Assembly (NCBI GenBank): GCA_016185425.1
Contig: JACPNQ010000034.1
Coordinates: 1 to 64,000, forward strand
DNA from: Acidobacteriota bacterium
GTDB lineage: Bacteria; Acidobacteriota; Terriglobia; Bryobacterales; Bryobacteraceae
Reading direction: 5' to 3'
Length of the DNA stretch: 64,000 nt
Part shown: one piece after another, positions 8,811 through 19,215 of the stretch
Layout: every line of letters begins with the position of its first letter
How positions within the stretch are numbered: the first letter of the stretch is position 1
Notes under the pieces: generated by a model
What the model saw: only the letters and a program-made list of their open reading frames with translations
Database searches by the model: none
Told to the model about the DNA's origin: nothing
Made by a program: the position numbers and the translations under genes

Positions 8811-9356
8811 CTATGCGTGCGGTTCGAATTTCCACGTTGGCGGAGTGATCTCGCTCACCCGTAGATAGGTAATGATCTGCCCGCGGTGGTGCGCCGTGTG
8901 CATGTACGCGCGAAGGAAAATGTCGACCGCCGAGTGCGCGGGCAGCCGCGGACTGAATTTGATGTCGGTACGCAACACGTCCTTCTCGGTCATCCTGGCG
9001 AGCACACTTTCCACGAAATCGAAGCCGGCAGCCACGAAAGCGCGCACCGCCACCTTGTCTGATGCATCCGGCGTTTTCATATCCGGCGGCGGGACCAGTG
9101 TGAACCCGCGAAAATAGGCTGTATTGGCCGATGCGATGTGTAGCAACTGCTCGCCGAAGGTACGCTGCGCCGGATTGGCCTTCGACGTGAATTTGTCCGC
9201 CGGCATGGCGTCGAGCACCGCCAGCGTGTACTCCCGCGTGTCTTTCCAATGGTCTACGAAACTCTTCAGAAATGCCTGTGCGAAAGGGTTCGTGAATGTG
9301 GCGCTATTGGCGGCAAATCCCGCAACCAGCGCTGCCAATGTGGTGCGTCGCTCCAT
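8811..9356 (-). CDS. DinB-like damage-inducible/metalloenzyme-fold protein
   Basis: A 181-residue four-helix-bundle protein of the DinB/YfiT-like superfamily. Conserved histidines appear in LLHIASANTAYF and in HTAHHRGQIITYLR, the usual metal-binding set. The superfamily includes thiol transferases and many uncharacterised proteins, so no reaction can be assigned. I chose ATG 9356 because AGGAG lies about 8 bases upstream on the minus strand. A weakly hydrophobic N-terminus (LAALVAGFAANSATF) could be a signal sequence. Its stop abuts the 3' end of the convergent hydrolase pseudogene. Confidence 0.85.
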   Translation of the reverse strand: MERRTTLAALVAGFAANSATFTNPFAQAFLKSFVDHWKDTREYTLAVLDAMPADKFTSKANPAQRTFGEQLLHIASANTAYFRGFTLVPPPDMKTPDASDKVAVRAFVAAGFDFVESVLARMTEKDVLRTDIKFSPRLPAHSAVDIFLRAYMHTAHHRGQIITYLRVSEITPPTWKFEPHA

Positions 9357-9420
9357 ACCGATCTCCTCTGCCCGGTCTTGCCAATCAGGCACGCCGTAGC
9401 ATACCCTAATTATGTCGGCC

Positions 9421-10972
<1,552 letters not shown>

Positions 10973-10983
<11 letters not shown>

Positions 10984-11863
10984 TCGTTCTCCAGCCGCTG
11001 GCTACGTAAGCCAGGCCTGCGATCCCGATGCTCGCGAGTCCATCGGCCACATAATGATATCGGCAGTAAATGGTCGCGACATAAACCAAAGTCGCCATTC
11101 CAAAGGCTGTACCCCAAATTAACGGGCGCGAGCGAACGGCGCGCAACAGTCCAAAGGCCGCCGAAAATGCCACCGCTACGTGCCCGCTGGGGAACACGCT
11201 CGTCGCGATGTCCATGTGATCGAGCACCCAAACGTTCCATGCCCGCGTAAGACCAGCTATGTTCGGCAAATCCAAAGCCGGATACGCGACATGGGGGCCT
11301 TGCACTGGAAACAGCGGCAGCAGCGCATAGGCGATGAATGTACCAAGCATCAAAGTGTAGAGGTACGAATGCACGCGGTCGCGTCCGCCGGCCCAATACA
11401 CCGCGCAGATGCATGCCGGCGGGAAAGCGTAGAGCAGCATGTACAACACTTCGAGCGCCGAGGGGAACACCATCCCCATACTTTCGATCGCCGCGCGGAG
11501 GCCCCAATCGTTGAGAATCAGGCGGTCCCATTGCAGCCAGCGGTCTTGCCACACCGTAAGCGGAGCCGAGGCAAACCAGCCAATGCTCCAATACCCCACC
11601 AGGATTAGACCCATTGTCAGCCAGTCGCGCGTTACGCGCGTCAACGCCGTTGAGCGGCTCGACTCATACGCCGCCAGTGCCCAGATCACCAGCGGAATTG
11701 CGAACAACAGAACCCGCGGGCCAGCGCCGATGTGACGAACCCAAGCCAGCGCCGATAGATACAAAAAAAAGACGACGGCGGCACGCTCCCCCGCGCGCAG
11801 GCTCGGAAGCAACGCCTGGACGCGCACCAGAAGCGCACTTTCCGTGGCAATCGTGGTCGACAT
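10973..11863 (-). CDS. PAP2-superfamily membrane phosphatase
   Basis: A 296-residue polytopic membrane protein. The two C-terminal PAP2 motifs are present: FPSGHVAVAFS (PSGH, catalytic His) and RYHYVADGL (R-x-H-x4-D type). The classical first motif KxxxxxxRP is not obvious, which resembles the Aur1/inositol-phosphotransferase-like branch. Such enzymes handle lipid phosphates or phospho-lipid head groups. A GGGGAG ribosome site precedes ATG 11863. The following LssY_C gene overlaps its 3' end, and the domain pairing known from Legionella LssY suggests the two act together. Confidence 0.88.
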
Positions 11864-11998
11864 TCTCCCCGTCAGTGAGCGATCAGACTATCAGAGCTTA
11901 CGACGCCAATCAATGAAAAAAAATTTCACATTTTGCGCAGGCTGAAGATTTTGCGATGGATACGGGCCCCATATCTGGGTAGAATGTCTTCTAAGACG

Positions 11999-12355
11999 AT
12001 GGCAAAAGATACCTCCGCCCGTATCCAACTACTACAGGGGACGTTGGATATGTTGATCTTGCGAACGCTTCTTTCCGGTCCGGCGCACGGCCATCAGATC
12101 GCGAAACACATTCAACGGACTACGGAGGATCTCCTTCAGGTCGAGCACGGGTCGTTATATCCGGCGCTACACCGGTTGGAGCAGAAGGGATGGCTTGTAG
12201 CCAAGTGGGAACCGGCCGCGCAAGACCTGAAACGCGAATACAAGTACTATCGGATTACGGCGGCCGGAAAGAAACAGTTCCTTTCGGAGGAATCCAAGTG
12301 GAAGCAATTAACCGGCGCGATTGCCAGGATCATGTGGCCCGTTGAGGAGTCGTAA
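11999..12355 (+). CDS. PadR family transcriptional regulator
   Basis: A winged-helix repressor of 118 residues, with the family core LLQGTLDMLILRTL, GPAHGHQIAKHIQ, and wing LQVEHGSLYPALHRLEQKGW followed by YYRITAAGKKQ. In Acidobacteriota such genes usually sit beside an ADOP permease gene. Here a tRNA and an isomerase gene intervene before the ADOP gene at 13418. ATG 11984 is an alternative in-frame start; I prefer 11999 (MAKDTSARIQLLQGT), which matches related N-termini. A small dyad (GTCTT-CT-AAGAC, 11986-11997) overlaps the start and could be an autoregulatory site, which is inference. Confidence 0.9.
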   Translation: MAKDTSARIQLLQGTLDMLILRTLLSGPAHGHQIAKHIQRTTEDLLQVEHGSLYPALHRLEQKGWLVAKWEPAAQDLKREYKYYRITAAGKKQFLSEESKWKQLTGAIARIMWPVEES

Positions 12356-12435
12356 CCGCAACTCCTTGGTTTCGGCAGGCGCAGCAGCAGGCCGCGTGAG
12401 GCCGTTCTTATGCCGATGAGCGGATTGAGCTTAGA

Positions 12436-12512
12436 TGGTCGGGGCGAGAGGATTCGAACCTCCGGCCTCCTGGTCCCGAACCAGGCGCTCTACCAGGCTG
12501 AGCCACGCCCCG
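12436..12512 (-). tRNA. tRNA-Pro (anticodon CGG)
   Basis: On the minus strand, acceptor CGGGGCG pairs with its complement at 12440-12446. The anticodon loop TTCGGGA between CCTGG and CCAGG carries CGG at 12478-12476. The T-arm GAGG-TTCGAAT-CCTC is intact, the discriminator is A, and CCA is encoded (12438-12436). It sits between padR and the isomerase gene on the opposite strand. Confidence 0.95.
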
Positions 12513-12570
12513 ACGGCGTATGGAGAACCCTACTATTCTATCCAGATCCCAACCACCCCGCAACTTGCGA

Positions 12571-12576
12571 TACGAT
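12571..12576 (+). promoter_or_regulatory. -10 element for isomerase gene
   Basis: TACGAT ends 10 bases before ATG 12587 with no Shine-Dalgarno sequence between, predicting a leader of only a few nucleotides. No clear -35 box is visible. Confidence 0.45.
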
Positions 12577-12586
12577 ATCCCGCAGT

Positions 12587-13411
12587 ATGCATCGTCGCAC
12601 CCTCCTTCAGTCTATTCCCGCCGCATTGGCCGCGGCTCCCCTCGCCTCCGCGTCGAAAATCGATACATCGGCCGGCTTCCGGCTCGGTGTCGCCACCTAT
12701 TCCCTCCGTGGTTTTCCCCGCCCTCAGACCATCGAAATGCTGAAGGCCCTCGATGTCGACACCGTCTCTCTTAAGGAGATGCACGCCAAAATCAAGGGTG
12801 ATCCCGCCGACTGGACCCAGGCGCGCAAGGACCTCGAAGCGGCCGGAATCCGCGTCGTCTCCTGCGGCAACATCACCATGACCAAGGACGACGACGACGA
12901 AATCGACCTGAACTTCAAATACGCCGAAGCCCTCGGCGCCACCGGGATCGTCATGGCCCCCACCGTCCAGACTCTCCCGCGCATCGAAAAATTCGTCAAG
13001 AAATACAACATCAAGGCGATGATCCACAACCACGGCCCCGAGGACAAGAACTTCCCCACGCCTAAGTCGGTTTATGACGCCGTGAAGAACATGGATCCCC
13101 GCATGGGCCTCTGCATCGACATCGGCCATACTGTCCGCACCGGTGCTAACGTACTTGACGCCATCCAGATGGCCGGTCCACGCCTCCTCGACTTCCACAT
13201 CAAAGATCTCAAAAGTCTCTCCGACAAAGACTCCCAATGCGAAGTCGGAGACGGCGCCATCCCGATTGCAGCAATCTTCAAGCTGCTCAGGAAGGTCAAG
13301 TACTCTGGCAACGCCAACCTGGAATACGAAATCAATCTCAAGAATCCGCTGCCCGGAATGATTAAGAGCTTCGCATTTATGCGCGGAGTACTTGCCGGTA
13401 TGCAATCCTAA
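12587..13411 (+). CDS. Sugar phosphate isomerase/epimerase-type TIM-barrel protein, exported
   Basis: A 274-residue protein of the xylose-isomerase-like AP endonuclease 2 superfamily. An Arg-Arg signal (MHRRTLLQSIPAALAAAPLASA) indicates export. The barrel begins at FRLGVATYSLRGFP. Conserved metal-site segments include KEMHAK, IHNHGPEDK, CIDIGHT, DFHIKD and LEYEINL, which supply the usual Glu/Asp/His ligands. I chose ATG 12587 because the longer open frame runs into tRNA-Pro on the other strand. It precedes an ADOP permease gene by 6 bp. The substrate is unknown; isomerisation or epimerisation of a sugar is family inference. Confidence 0.88.
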   Translation: MHRRTLLQSIPAALAAAPLASASKIDTSAGFRLGVATYSLRGFPRPQTIEMLKALDVDTVSLKEMHAKIKGDPADWTQARKDLEAAGIRVVSCGNITMTKDDDDEIDLNFKYAEALGATGIVMAPTVQTLPRIEKFVKKYNIKAMIHNHGPEDKNFPTPKSVYDAVKNMDPRMGLCIDIGHTVRTGANVLDAIQMAGPRLLDFHIKDLKSLSDKDSQCEVGDGAIPIAAIFKLLRKVKYSGNANLEYEINLKNPLPGMIKSFAFMRGVLAGMQS

Positions 13412-13417
13412 TCTCGG

Positions 13418-15838
13418 ATGGGTTCGCTCCTGGACGACCTCCGCTTCGGCCTGCGGCTGCTGTGGAGGCATCCATCATTCTCAGTATTAGCGCTCCTGAC
13501 GCTCGCTCTCGGCATCGGAGCAAATACCGCGGTCTTCTCCATCGTCCGCGGCGTGCTGCTAAAGCCACTCCCCTATCACCAGCCGGACCGGCTCATTTGG
13601 TTCGGCGGGCGAGAGGCGCGCTTTGCCTCGGAGAGCAATGGCGTCTCGATTCCCAATCTCCTCGACCTACGTCAACAAGCCCGCACACTCGCCAGCGTCG
13701 CGGCCTACTCCTTTTTTGCCGAAAAGTTGGTCGTCACCGGAATCGGCGAGCCGGAACAGGTAGATGGTATTCGCGTCACCGCGAACTTCTTCGACGTATT
13801 GGGCGTTAATCCCATTGCCGGCCGGACATTCCAATCCGGCGAAGACCTGCGCAGCGCGCCTCGCATCGCGGTGATTAGCCACGATTTCTGGGTCCGCAAC
13901 TACGCCGCCAATTCCTCCGCCGTCGGAACGAATATTACCCTCAACTCCGTCACCCATGAAATTGTCGGCGTGATGCCGCCGGGTTTCCAATTCCCCTCGG
14001 CCGTCGCCATCTGGGTTCCCATCCCGATCGGAATGCAGTCGACGACAATGCGGGAAGTTCACGCCTTTCTCGGAGTGGCCCGCCTCTCCGGCGGCGCCAC
14101 CCCGTTACTCGCCGGCCAGGAGATGGACTCCATCGCCGTCAACCTGGATCGTAACTTTCCCGCCTCGAACACCGGTTACCGTTTCGACGTGCAGACGCTT
14201 TCTGCCCGCGTTACCGGATCCATTCGCGAGACACTGTTTCTGCTCGCCGGTGTCACGTCGTTCCTCTTGTTGATCGGCTCGGCCAACGTCGCCAATCTCC
14301 TTCTCGCCCGCGCGACTACGCGCCGCCGCGAGATCGCCGTCCGCCACGCTCTCGGCGCGCCCCGCATGGCGATCGCCCGTCAGCTACTCGCCGAAAGCTT
14401 CATTCTTTCGCTGACCGGCGGCCTAGTCGGCAGTCTGCTTGCGTGGTGGTCGGTGCGCCTTATCCGTACGTGGAATCCTGCCGCGCTTCCCCGCGCTTCC
14501 GAACTGTCGGTGGATCCGGCCGCGCTGCTCTTTGCCCTTGCCATTTCCGTGCTCACCGCGTTCCTTTTCGGGCTCGCTCCGGTGCTGCAGGCGATTCGCG
14601 GCGAACAGCACGAGGCGTTGCGCGACGCTGGTACCCGTGGCGGCGGCGAAGGCGCGGGCCGTGCCCGCCTGCGCAGCATGTTAGTCGTTTGTGAAATCGC
14701 GCTCGCCATCGTACTCTTGGCGGGCGCCGGCCTGCTGCTCGAATCGCTGCGTCAACTCCTCTCCGTTGACCCCGGCTTTCGCTCGTCTGGCGTGATCACC
14801 ACGGAAATGACCCTGCCCATGCGTAAGTTCCGCACGCTCGACGCGACTGCCGCGTTTGTCGAGAGCTATCTGGAACGGCTCCGAACACTGCCCGGCGTAC
14901 AGGCCGCGGGCGCCGCGCTGGCGCTCCCTATGGGCTCCGTCTATAGCTTTAACGAATTCAGAATCGTCGGCGATCCTCCCCCACCCGTTCCGCCCTTCAC
15001 TGGATATACGTCCGTCACCGCCGGCTATTTCGAAGCGATGAGCATCCCGCTAAAGCAGGGCCGCTACTTCCGTACGACCGATGGCCGCGAGGCGCCGAAA
15101 GTCATCGTCATCAGTGAGCCGATGGCCCAACAATACTTCGCCGGCCGCAACCCTATCGGCAGGCGCCTGCAGATCTTCACCGGCAGCGCCACTCCCTTTG
15201 AAGGGGAGGTCGTTGGCGTGGTTGGTGGAGTCCGGCATGAAAACCTCGCCCAGTCGCCGCGCGTCGAGGCCTATGTCCCGCTCCTCCAGAGCCCTTATCC
15301 TATCGCTAGCATCCTCCTCCGTTCCAATGCGCCGCGCGATACGCTCGCCTCGGCGATGAAACAAACTCTGCGCGGGCTCGACCGCGATCTGCCCATCTAC
15401 CGTATCCGCGCCATGGACGAACTCGTTCTGGAATCGGCCGCCGCTCCTCGGGCACGCGGATTTCTCACGGCCTTGTTCGCCGCTGCCGCGCTGCTGCTCG
15501 CCAGTATCGGTATCTACGGCGTGATGTCTTTCGCTGTCAGCCGCCGCACGCAGGAAATCGGCATCCGCATGGCGCTTGGCGCTACTCCGGGAGATGTTCT
15601 CCGCCTTATCCTGTCGCAAAGCGGCAAGCTGGTCCTCTTCGGCCTCGCGTGCGGACTTGTGCTGACGTTGCTACTCGGCCGCCTGTTAACCACGCTGTTG
15701 TTCGGTGTGAGCGCATTTAATCCTATCGTGCTCGCGCTCGTTAGCGTGCTCCTGATGCTGGTAGCCACGGCAGCGACGAGCGTACCCGCGTGGCGCGCCG
15801 CCCGCATCGATCCCCTCACCGCGCTTCGTCAGGAGTAG
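13418..15838 (+). CDS. ADOP-type MacB/FtsX-like ABC transporter permease
   Basis: An 806-residue membrane protein with two repeats of the MacB periplasmic-core plus FtsX modules. It begins DDLRFGLRLLWRHPSFS and LALGIGANTAVFSIV, with first-half terminal helices around LLLIGSANVANLLLARATTRRREIAVR. The second half ends with RTQEIGIRMALGATPGDVLRLI and PAWRAARIDPLTALRQE. This is the duplicated orphan permease type abundant in Acidobacteriota. It lacks the N-terminal prefix domain present in the transposon copy at 25947. No ATPase gene is adjacent. The transported or sensed substrate is unknown; MacB-like proteins act as mechanotransmitters rather than channels. Confidence 0.92.
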   Translation: MGSLLDDLRFGLRLLWRHPSFSVLALLTLALGIGANTAVFSIVRGVLLKPLPYHQPDRLIWFGGREARFASESNGVSIPNLLDLRQQARTLASVAAYSFFAEKLVVTGIGEPEQVDGIRVTANFFDVLGVNPIAGRTFQSGEDLRSAPRIAVISHDFWVRNYAANSSAVGTNITLNSVTHEIVGVMPPGFQFPSAVAIWVPIPIGMQSTTMREVHAFLGVARLSGGATPLLAGQEMDSIAVNLDRNFPASNTGYRFDVQTLSARVTGSIRETLFLLAGVTSFLLLIGSANVANLLLARATTRRREIAVRHALGAPRMAIARQLLAESFILSLTGGLVGSLLAWWSVRLIRTWNPAALPRASELSVDPAALLFALAISVLTAFLFGLAPVLQAIRGEQHEALRDAGTRGGGEGAGRARLRSMLVVCEIALAIVLLAGAGLLLESLRQLLSVDPGFRSSGVITTEMTLPMRKFRTLDATAAFVESYLERLRTLPGVQAAGAALALPMGSVYSFNEFRIVGDPPPPVPPFTGYTSVTAGYFEAMSIPLKQGRYFRTTDGREAPKVIVISEPMAQQYFAGRNPIGRRLQIFTGSATPFEGEVVGVVGGVRHENLAQSPRVEAYVPLLQSPYPIASILLRSNAPRDTLASAMKQTLRGLDRDLPIYRIRAMDELVLESAAAPRARGFLTALFAAAALLLASIGIYGVMSFAVSRRTQEIGIRMALGATPGDVLRLILSQSGKLVLFGLACGLVLTLLLGRLLTTLLFGVSAFNPIVLALVSVLLMLVATAATSVPAWRAARIDPLTALRQE

Positions 15839-15844
15839 CTCCGC

Positions 15845-17452
15845 CTACAGGTTGAGCGCCTTCTCGAGCGCTTCCAATGCGCGTTCGGCATAATCCAGGT
15901 GCTGCTTCCCCTGGGCTACATTATTACCGTTCAACGCCGCCTCAGCCTGATCCATCTCAAACTGCATACGCTGCGCCGATCCCGTCAACTCAGCGCGCGG
16001 CCGCAATCCCTGCGACGCCATGCTTTCACGCAGCGACTGCAGCGCTGCCTTTGCCGTCACAATCCGTTGCGCCATCTGAATCACGCGCTTCCGTTGTTCA
16101 TCCAGACCCCCGCGATCAACCGCCGGCGCGGCCACAACATTCTGCGCGGCAGTCACGGCAGCGGGCGCTGCCGGCTCCTGGCGCTGCTGCGCCTGCGGTT
16201 GGGGCGTCGTATACGCCGATGCCTGAGACGCGGCCGGAGTACCGGCGTTCGGCGGAGCACCGTGTTGAAGCGCGCCCCCCTGTGCCCGTCCACCGCCGGC
16301 TCCGCGCGCCGGTTCTTGTGCCGCTGGCGTCTGGGCTTGTGGTTCTTGAGGAGCGGGTGTGGCATCCGCCGGCTGGCCCGCCGTTGGAACCGGCGTCGTG
16401 GCCTGTTCCACTTGCGGTGGAGGCTGCTGTGCGCTTGTTCGGAGGAATTTCGGCGCCTGCGTCACAAGTAGCGCCAACGCGGCGACGGTCGCCAGCGACC
16501 CGGCCAGCATATACAGCGTACGCGGAGACGATCCTTGTTTCATCACCGGCGCGGGAACGGGTGCGGGCGAAGAAGAAGGCTGCGGGGCGTAATTATTCTG
16601 CGGCGCCGCCGCAACCGGTGCCGCCGCGGACTGCTGCTGCATGGCCCGCCCCAGCGCGTTCTGAAAAGCCGCCGCTGTTTGGAACCGCGCGTTGGCTTCT
16701 TTCGCCATGCCGGTAAGAATCACGTCGCTCAACGCCGCGGGCAGGTTTGCGTCAAGTTGAACGGGAGGCACCGGCGCCTGCTGCATGTGTGCCGCCATGA
16801 TGGCGAACGTATTTTCGCCGTCGAAGGGCCGCCGTCCGGTTAGCATTTCATATAGCGAAATCGACAGCGAGTACAGGTCGGACCGCCCGTCCAACTGCGC
16901 GCCGTTAATCTGCTCCGGCGACATGTAGTAGAGCGAACCGGTTGTCTGGTGCGTGGACGTAAGGCTCGGATCGCTCATCACGCGCGCGATGCCGAAGTCC
17001 ATCAGTTTCACCTGGCCCTGTTTGGTGATCATGATGTTCGACGGCTTGATATCCCGGTGCACGATGCCGCGCGAATGCGCATATTCCAGCGCACCCAGCA
17101 CCTCCATGCAGACCGCCACCGCATTATCCGGCGGAATCGGTCCCTGCTCCATGTACTCGCCCACGGTGCGGCCTTCCACAAACTCCATCACCATCAGCAA
17201 CTGGTTGCCGTCGCGCATCGCCGTGCGCAGACCCGCGATGTTCGGGTGCTCCAGCGCCGCCTGCACTTTGATTTCCCGCAGGAACCGGTCGGCCAGCCCG
17301 GGATCGCCCACCAGATCCGGCAGCAGCACCTTCATCGCCTCAATACGGTCTGAGATGACGTTCCGTACCTGAAACACCTTGCCCATGCCGCCTGCGCCCA
17401 ATTCGCGCAGGATCTGGTAATCCCCCACCTGCATTCCTGGCTGGAGACTCAT
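15845..17452 (-). CDS. PknB-type Ser/Thr protein kinase with membrane anchor
   Basis: A 535-residue Hanks-type kinase: P-loop GAGGMGKV (19-26), invariant Lys 41, catalytic HRDIKPSN (132-139), DFG at 152-154 and SPEQ at 178-181. The kinase domain ends near residue 270. A Pro/Gln/Ala-rich linker leads to one transmembrane helix (about 312-331). The extracytoplasmic part is Pro/Gln-rich and ends in a roughly 90-residue helical, probably coiled-coil segment. AAGGAAGGGG is a strong ribosome site before ATG 17452. It follows a CsgG-like gene by 15 bp, so an envelope-signalling role is plausible. It converges on the ADOP gene. Confidence 0.93.
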   Translation of the reverse strand: MSLQPGMQVGDYQILRELGAGGMGKVFQVRNVISDRIEAMKVLLPDLVGDPGLADRFLREIKVQAALEHPNIAGLRTAMRDGNQLLMVMEFVEGRTVGEYMEQGPIPPDNAVAVCMEVLGALEYAHSRGIVHRDIKPSNIMITKQGQVKLMDFGIARVMSDPSLTSTHQTTGSLYYMSPEQINGAQLDGRSDLYSLSISLYEMLTGRRPFDGENTFAIMAAHMQQAPVPPVQLDANLPAALSDVILTGMAKEANARFQTAAAFQNALGRAMQQQSAAAPVAAAPQNNYAPQPSSSPAPVPAPVMKQGSSPRTLYMLAGSLATVAALALLVTQAPKFLRTSAQQPPPQVEQATTPVPTAGQPADATPAPQEPQAQTPAAQEPARGAGGGRAQGGALQHGAPPNAGTPAASQASAYTTPQPQAQQRQEPAAPAAVTAAQNVVAAPAVDRGGLDEQRKRVIQMAQRIVTAKAALQSLRESMASQGLRPRAELTGSAQRMQFEMDQAEAALNGNNVAQGKQHLDYAERALEALEKALNL

Positions 17453-17467
17453 AATCCGCCCCTTCCT

Positions 17468-18442
17468 TTACTTACCTTGCGACTTCACTTGGTCGCCCAC
17501 TTTGGGCTTTGCCGCACCGGCATAATTGCCGGTGCTGGAACCCTCATCCACTTCGGTGATCGTCACCGTGCCGATCGAAGCGCCAATGCGGCGCAAGACC
17601 TTGCCGGTCGCCGGGTCGCGAATCTCGCGCCCGCCCTGCACTACCTGCAGCGTCTGGCCGACTTTCAAGCCCGACTTCGCTCCGACGTTCAAAATCAATG
17701 TATTGCCGCTTACGTCGGCGATCAACCCCTCCACGTGAACTACGCGCTCCGGTACCTTGGCCGCGCCGGCGACAAGGTCGGCGCGCAGCTTGTCGACAGC
17801 GGCCGCCGTGGCCTCACCGATAATCGAGTTCGCAAAATTGGAGGAAGACATGTCGATCCCGCCTCCGGCAGCCGTTGCCGAACCGGACCCGGAACCGAAG
17901 AGCGTCGTGCCGCTTCGCTGGGATTCGCCCTTTCCGCTCGCCACCGAAAGAATTTCACCCGTATCCACGGAAACGGTGCGCGAGGAGATACCCACCACGG
18001 CTTTGGCGTTCTTCATGCCAACATTGCCCAGGCCATACTTGGACGCGGTCCCGCGGAAAACCCCGCCGCCTACCCCGACACTTTTGTCGTCGCGGCCGAA
18101 TTGCGTAATGCTGCCGATAATAATGGCGTCCACACCCAGTAGCTTCCCGATCTTCGCCGCCGAATTGCTGTCGGCCCGGTCGCTGTTCGAAAAATTCTGC
18201 TCCGCCAATACTTTCTGAATCGCTTTACGCTCAATCACGGTATAGGTGCCGTCCCGGACCAGCCGGTCAACCAGCAGATCCGCAATCCCCTTACCAATAT
18301 CGATATTCTGCCCAAAAATGGCTGAAATGCCGCTCTGTACCGTCCCGTACTCGAAATCCAGCACAGCCACACGTTTTTTTTGGCCCCAACCCGCCTGGGT
18401 AACGGCCAAAATGAAGAGTAGTAAGATCAATTGTCGCTTCAT
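17468..18442 (-). CDS. CsgG/curli-assembly-like secreted protein
   Basis: A 324-residue exported protein with signal peptide MKRQLILLLFILAVTQAGWG. The CsgG-like fold is indicated by KKRVAVLDFEYG, IADLLVDRLVRDGTYTVIER, QNFSNSD and LLGVDAIIIGSITQFG, followed by a region with isoform-like GKGES and GSGSGSAT sequence. A C-terminal domain resembles flagellar FlgT-like regions (NVGAKSGLKVGQTLQVVQ). There is no lipobox Cys, unlike E. coli CsgG. It is first in an operon with the Ser/Thr kinase, and AGGTGA precedes its ATG. A role in outer-membrane assembly or stress sensing is inference. Confidence 0.82.
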   Translation of the reverse strand: MKRQLILLLFILAVTQAGWGQKKRVAVLDFEYGTVQSGISAIFGQNIDIGKGIADLLVDRLVRDGTYTVIERKAIQKVLAEQNFSNSDRADSNSAAKIGKLLGVDAIIIGSITQFGRDDKSVGVGGGVFRGTASKYGLGNVGMKNAKAVVGISSRTVSVDTGEILSVASGKGESQRSGTTLFGSGSGSATAAGGGIDMSSSNFANSIIGEATAAAVDKLRADLVAGAAKVPERVVHVEGLIADVSGNTLILNVGAKSGLKVGQTLQVVQGGREIRDPATGKVLRRIGASIGTVTITEVDEGSSTGNYAGAAKPKVGDQVKSQGK

Positions 18443-18542
18443 AGGTCACCTGCGCCGGAAGCCTGCTCCAGCACCCATAACTTTAACGCGAAAAAAAGTC
18501 GACCGGGGTGTCAGAATTTGTAAGCGGCGGAAGAAGTTGGAC

Positions 18543-18571
18543 TTGCGGTTCAACTCCGTCTACACTAGAAT
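18543..18571 (+). promoter_or_regulatory. infC promoter (-35 TTGCGG, 17 bp, -10 TAGAAT)
   Basis: TTGCGG at 18543-18548 and TAGAAT at 18566-18571 have ideal 17-bp spacing. The ATG is 11 bases past the -10, giving a leader of only about 4-5 nt and no Shine-Dalgarno site. This is the best two-box promoter seen in the window. Confidence 0.65.
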
Positions 18572-18582
18572 CAGCGAGCTCG

Positions 18583-19131
18583 ATGTTTCCAAATAGAACT
18601 TTTGCCCCCCGCACACCACGCCGCGTAAGAGAGAACGTCAACGAAACAATTCGTGCCAGGGAAGTCAGAGCCGTGTTTCCCGATGGCACCGTCGAAATCA
18701 TGAAGACCGATGCTGCCATTCGCAGGGCGAAGGAGCTCGGCCTGGACCTGATTTGTATCGCCCCGACGGCGGAGCCGCCCGTGGCGAAGGCCATGGACTA
18801 TGGCCAGTGGCAGTACGAGCAGAAGAAAAAGCAGCACGACGCCCGCAAGAAGCAGCACGTGATCCTGGTGAAGGAGTTGAAGTTCCGTCCCAACACCGAT
18901 GACCACGACTACGAATTTAAAAAGAACCACGCCATCCGCTTCCTCCAGGAAGGCAACCGCGTAAAAGCAGTCGTCCAGTTCCGCGGCCGCGAAATCGCGC
19001 ACACCGACCTCGGCCAGAAACTCTTGCAGCGCTTCGCCGCCGATATCTCCGCCTACGGGCAGATGGACGGCCAGCCCCGCATGGAGGGCCGCAATGCGCA
19101 CATCATCATCAGCCCGGTGAAGAAGCACTAA
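18583..19131 (+). CDS. infC: Translation initiation factor IF-3
   Basis: A 182-residue IF-3, which binds the 30S subunit, prevents premature joining with 50S and checks the initiator tRNA. The N domain shows NVNETIRAREVRAVFPDG and GLDLICIAPTAEPPVAKAMDYG. The lysine-rich linker is EQKKKQHDARKKQ, and the C domain has VKELKFRPNTDDHDY, FLQEGNRVKAVVQFRGRE and MEGRNAHIIISP. A 20-residue basic N-terminal extension precedes the core. The start is an ordinary ATG rather than the AUU used by E. coli. rpmI and rplT do not follow, so the usual infC-rpmI-rplT cluster is broken here. Confidence 0.96.
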   Translation: MFPNRTFAPRTPRRVRENVNETIRAREVRAVFPDGTVEIMKTDAAIRRAKELGLDLICIAPTAEPPVAKAMDYGQWQYEQKKKQHDARKKQHVILVKELKFRPNTDDHDYEFKKNHAIRFLQEGNRVKAVVQFRGREIAHTDLGQKLLQRFAADISAYGQMDGQPRMEGRNAHIIISPVKKH

Positions 19132-19200
19132 GCAGCCTTTCCCCGCGCACCGGGAAACGTCGGCTTGCCTTGGCCGCCTTATCTGATCGCTCCGATATTG

Positions 19201-19206
19201 TACAAT
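19201..19206 (+). promoter_or_regulatory. -10 element for DUF3500 gene
   Basis: TACAAT ends 9 bases before ATG 19216; no Shine-Dalgarno site separates them. The overlapping TATTGT is a weaker alternative. Confidence 0.5.
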
Positions 19207-19215
19207 CGGGCTGCC

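Noticed and set aside
12410-12586. Upstream extension of the isomerase gene
   Set aside because: This stretch is the reverse complement of tRNA-Pro and flank. The signal peptide and -10 box place the start at 12587.
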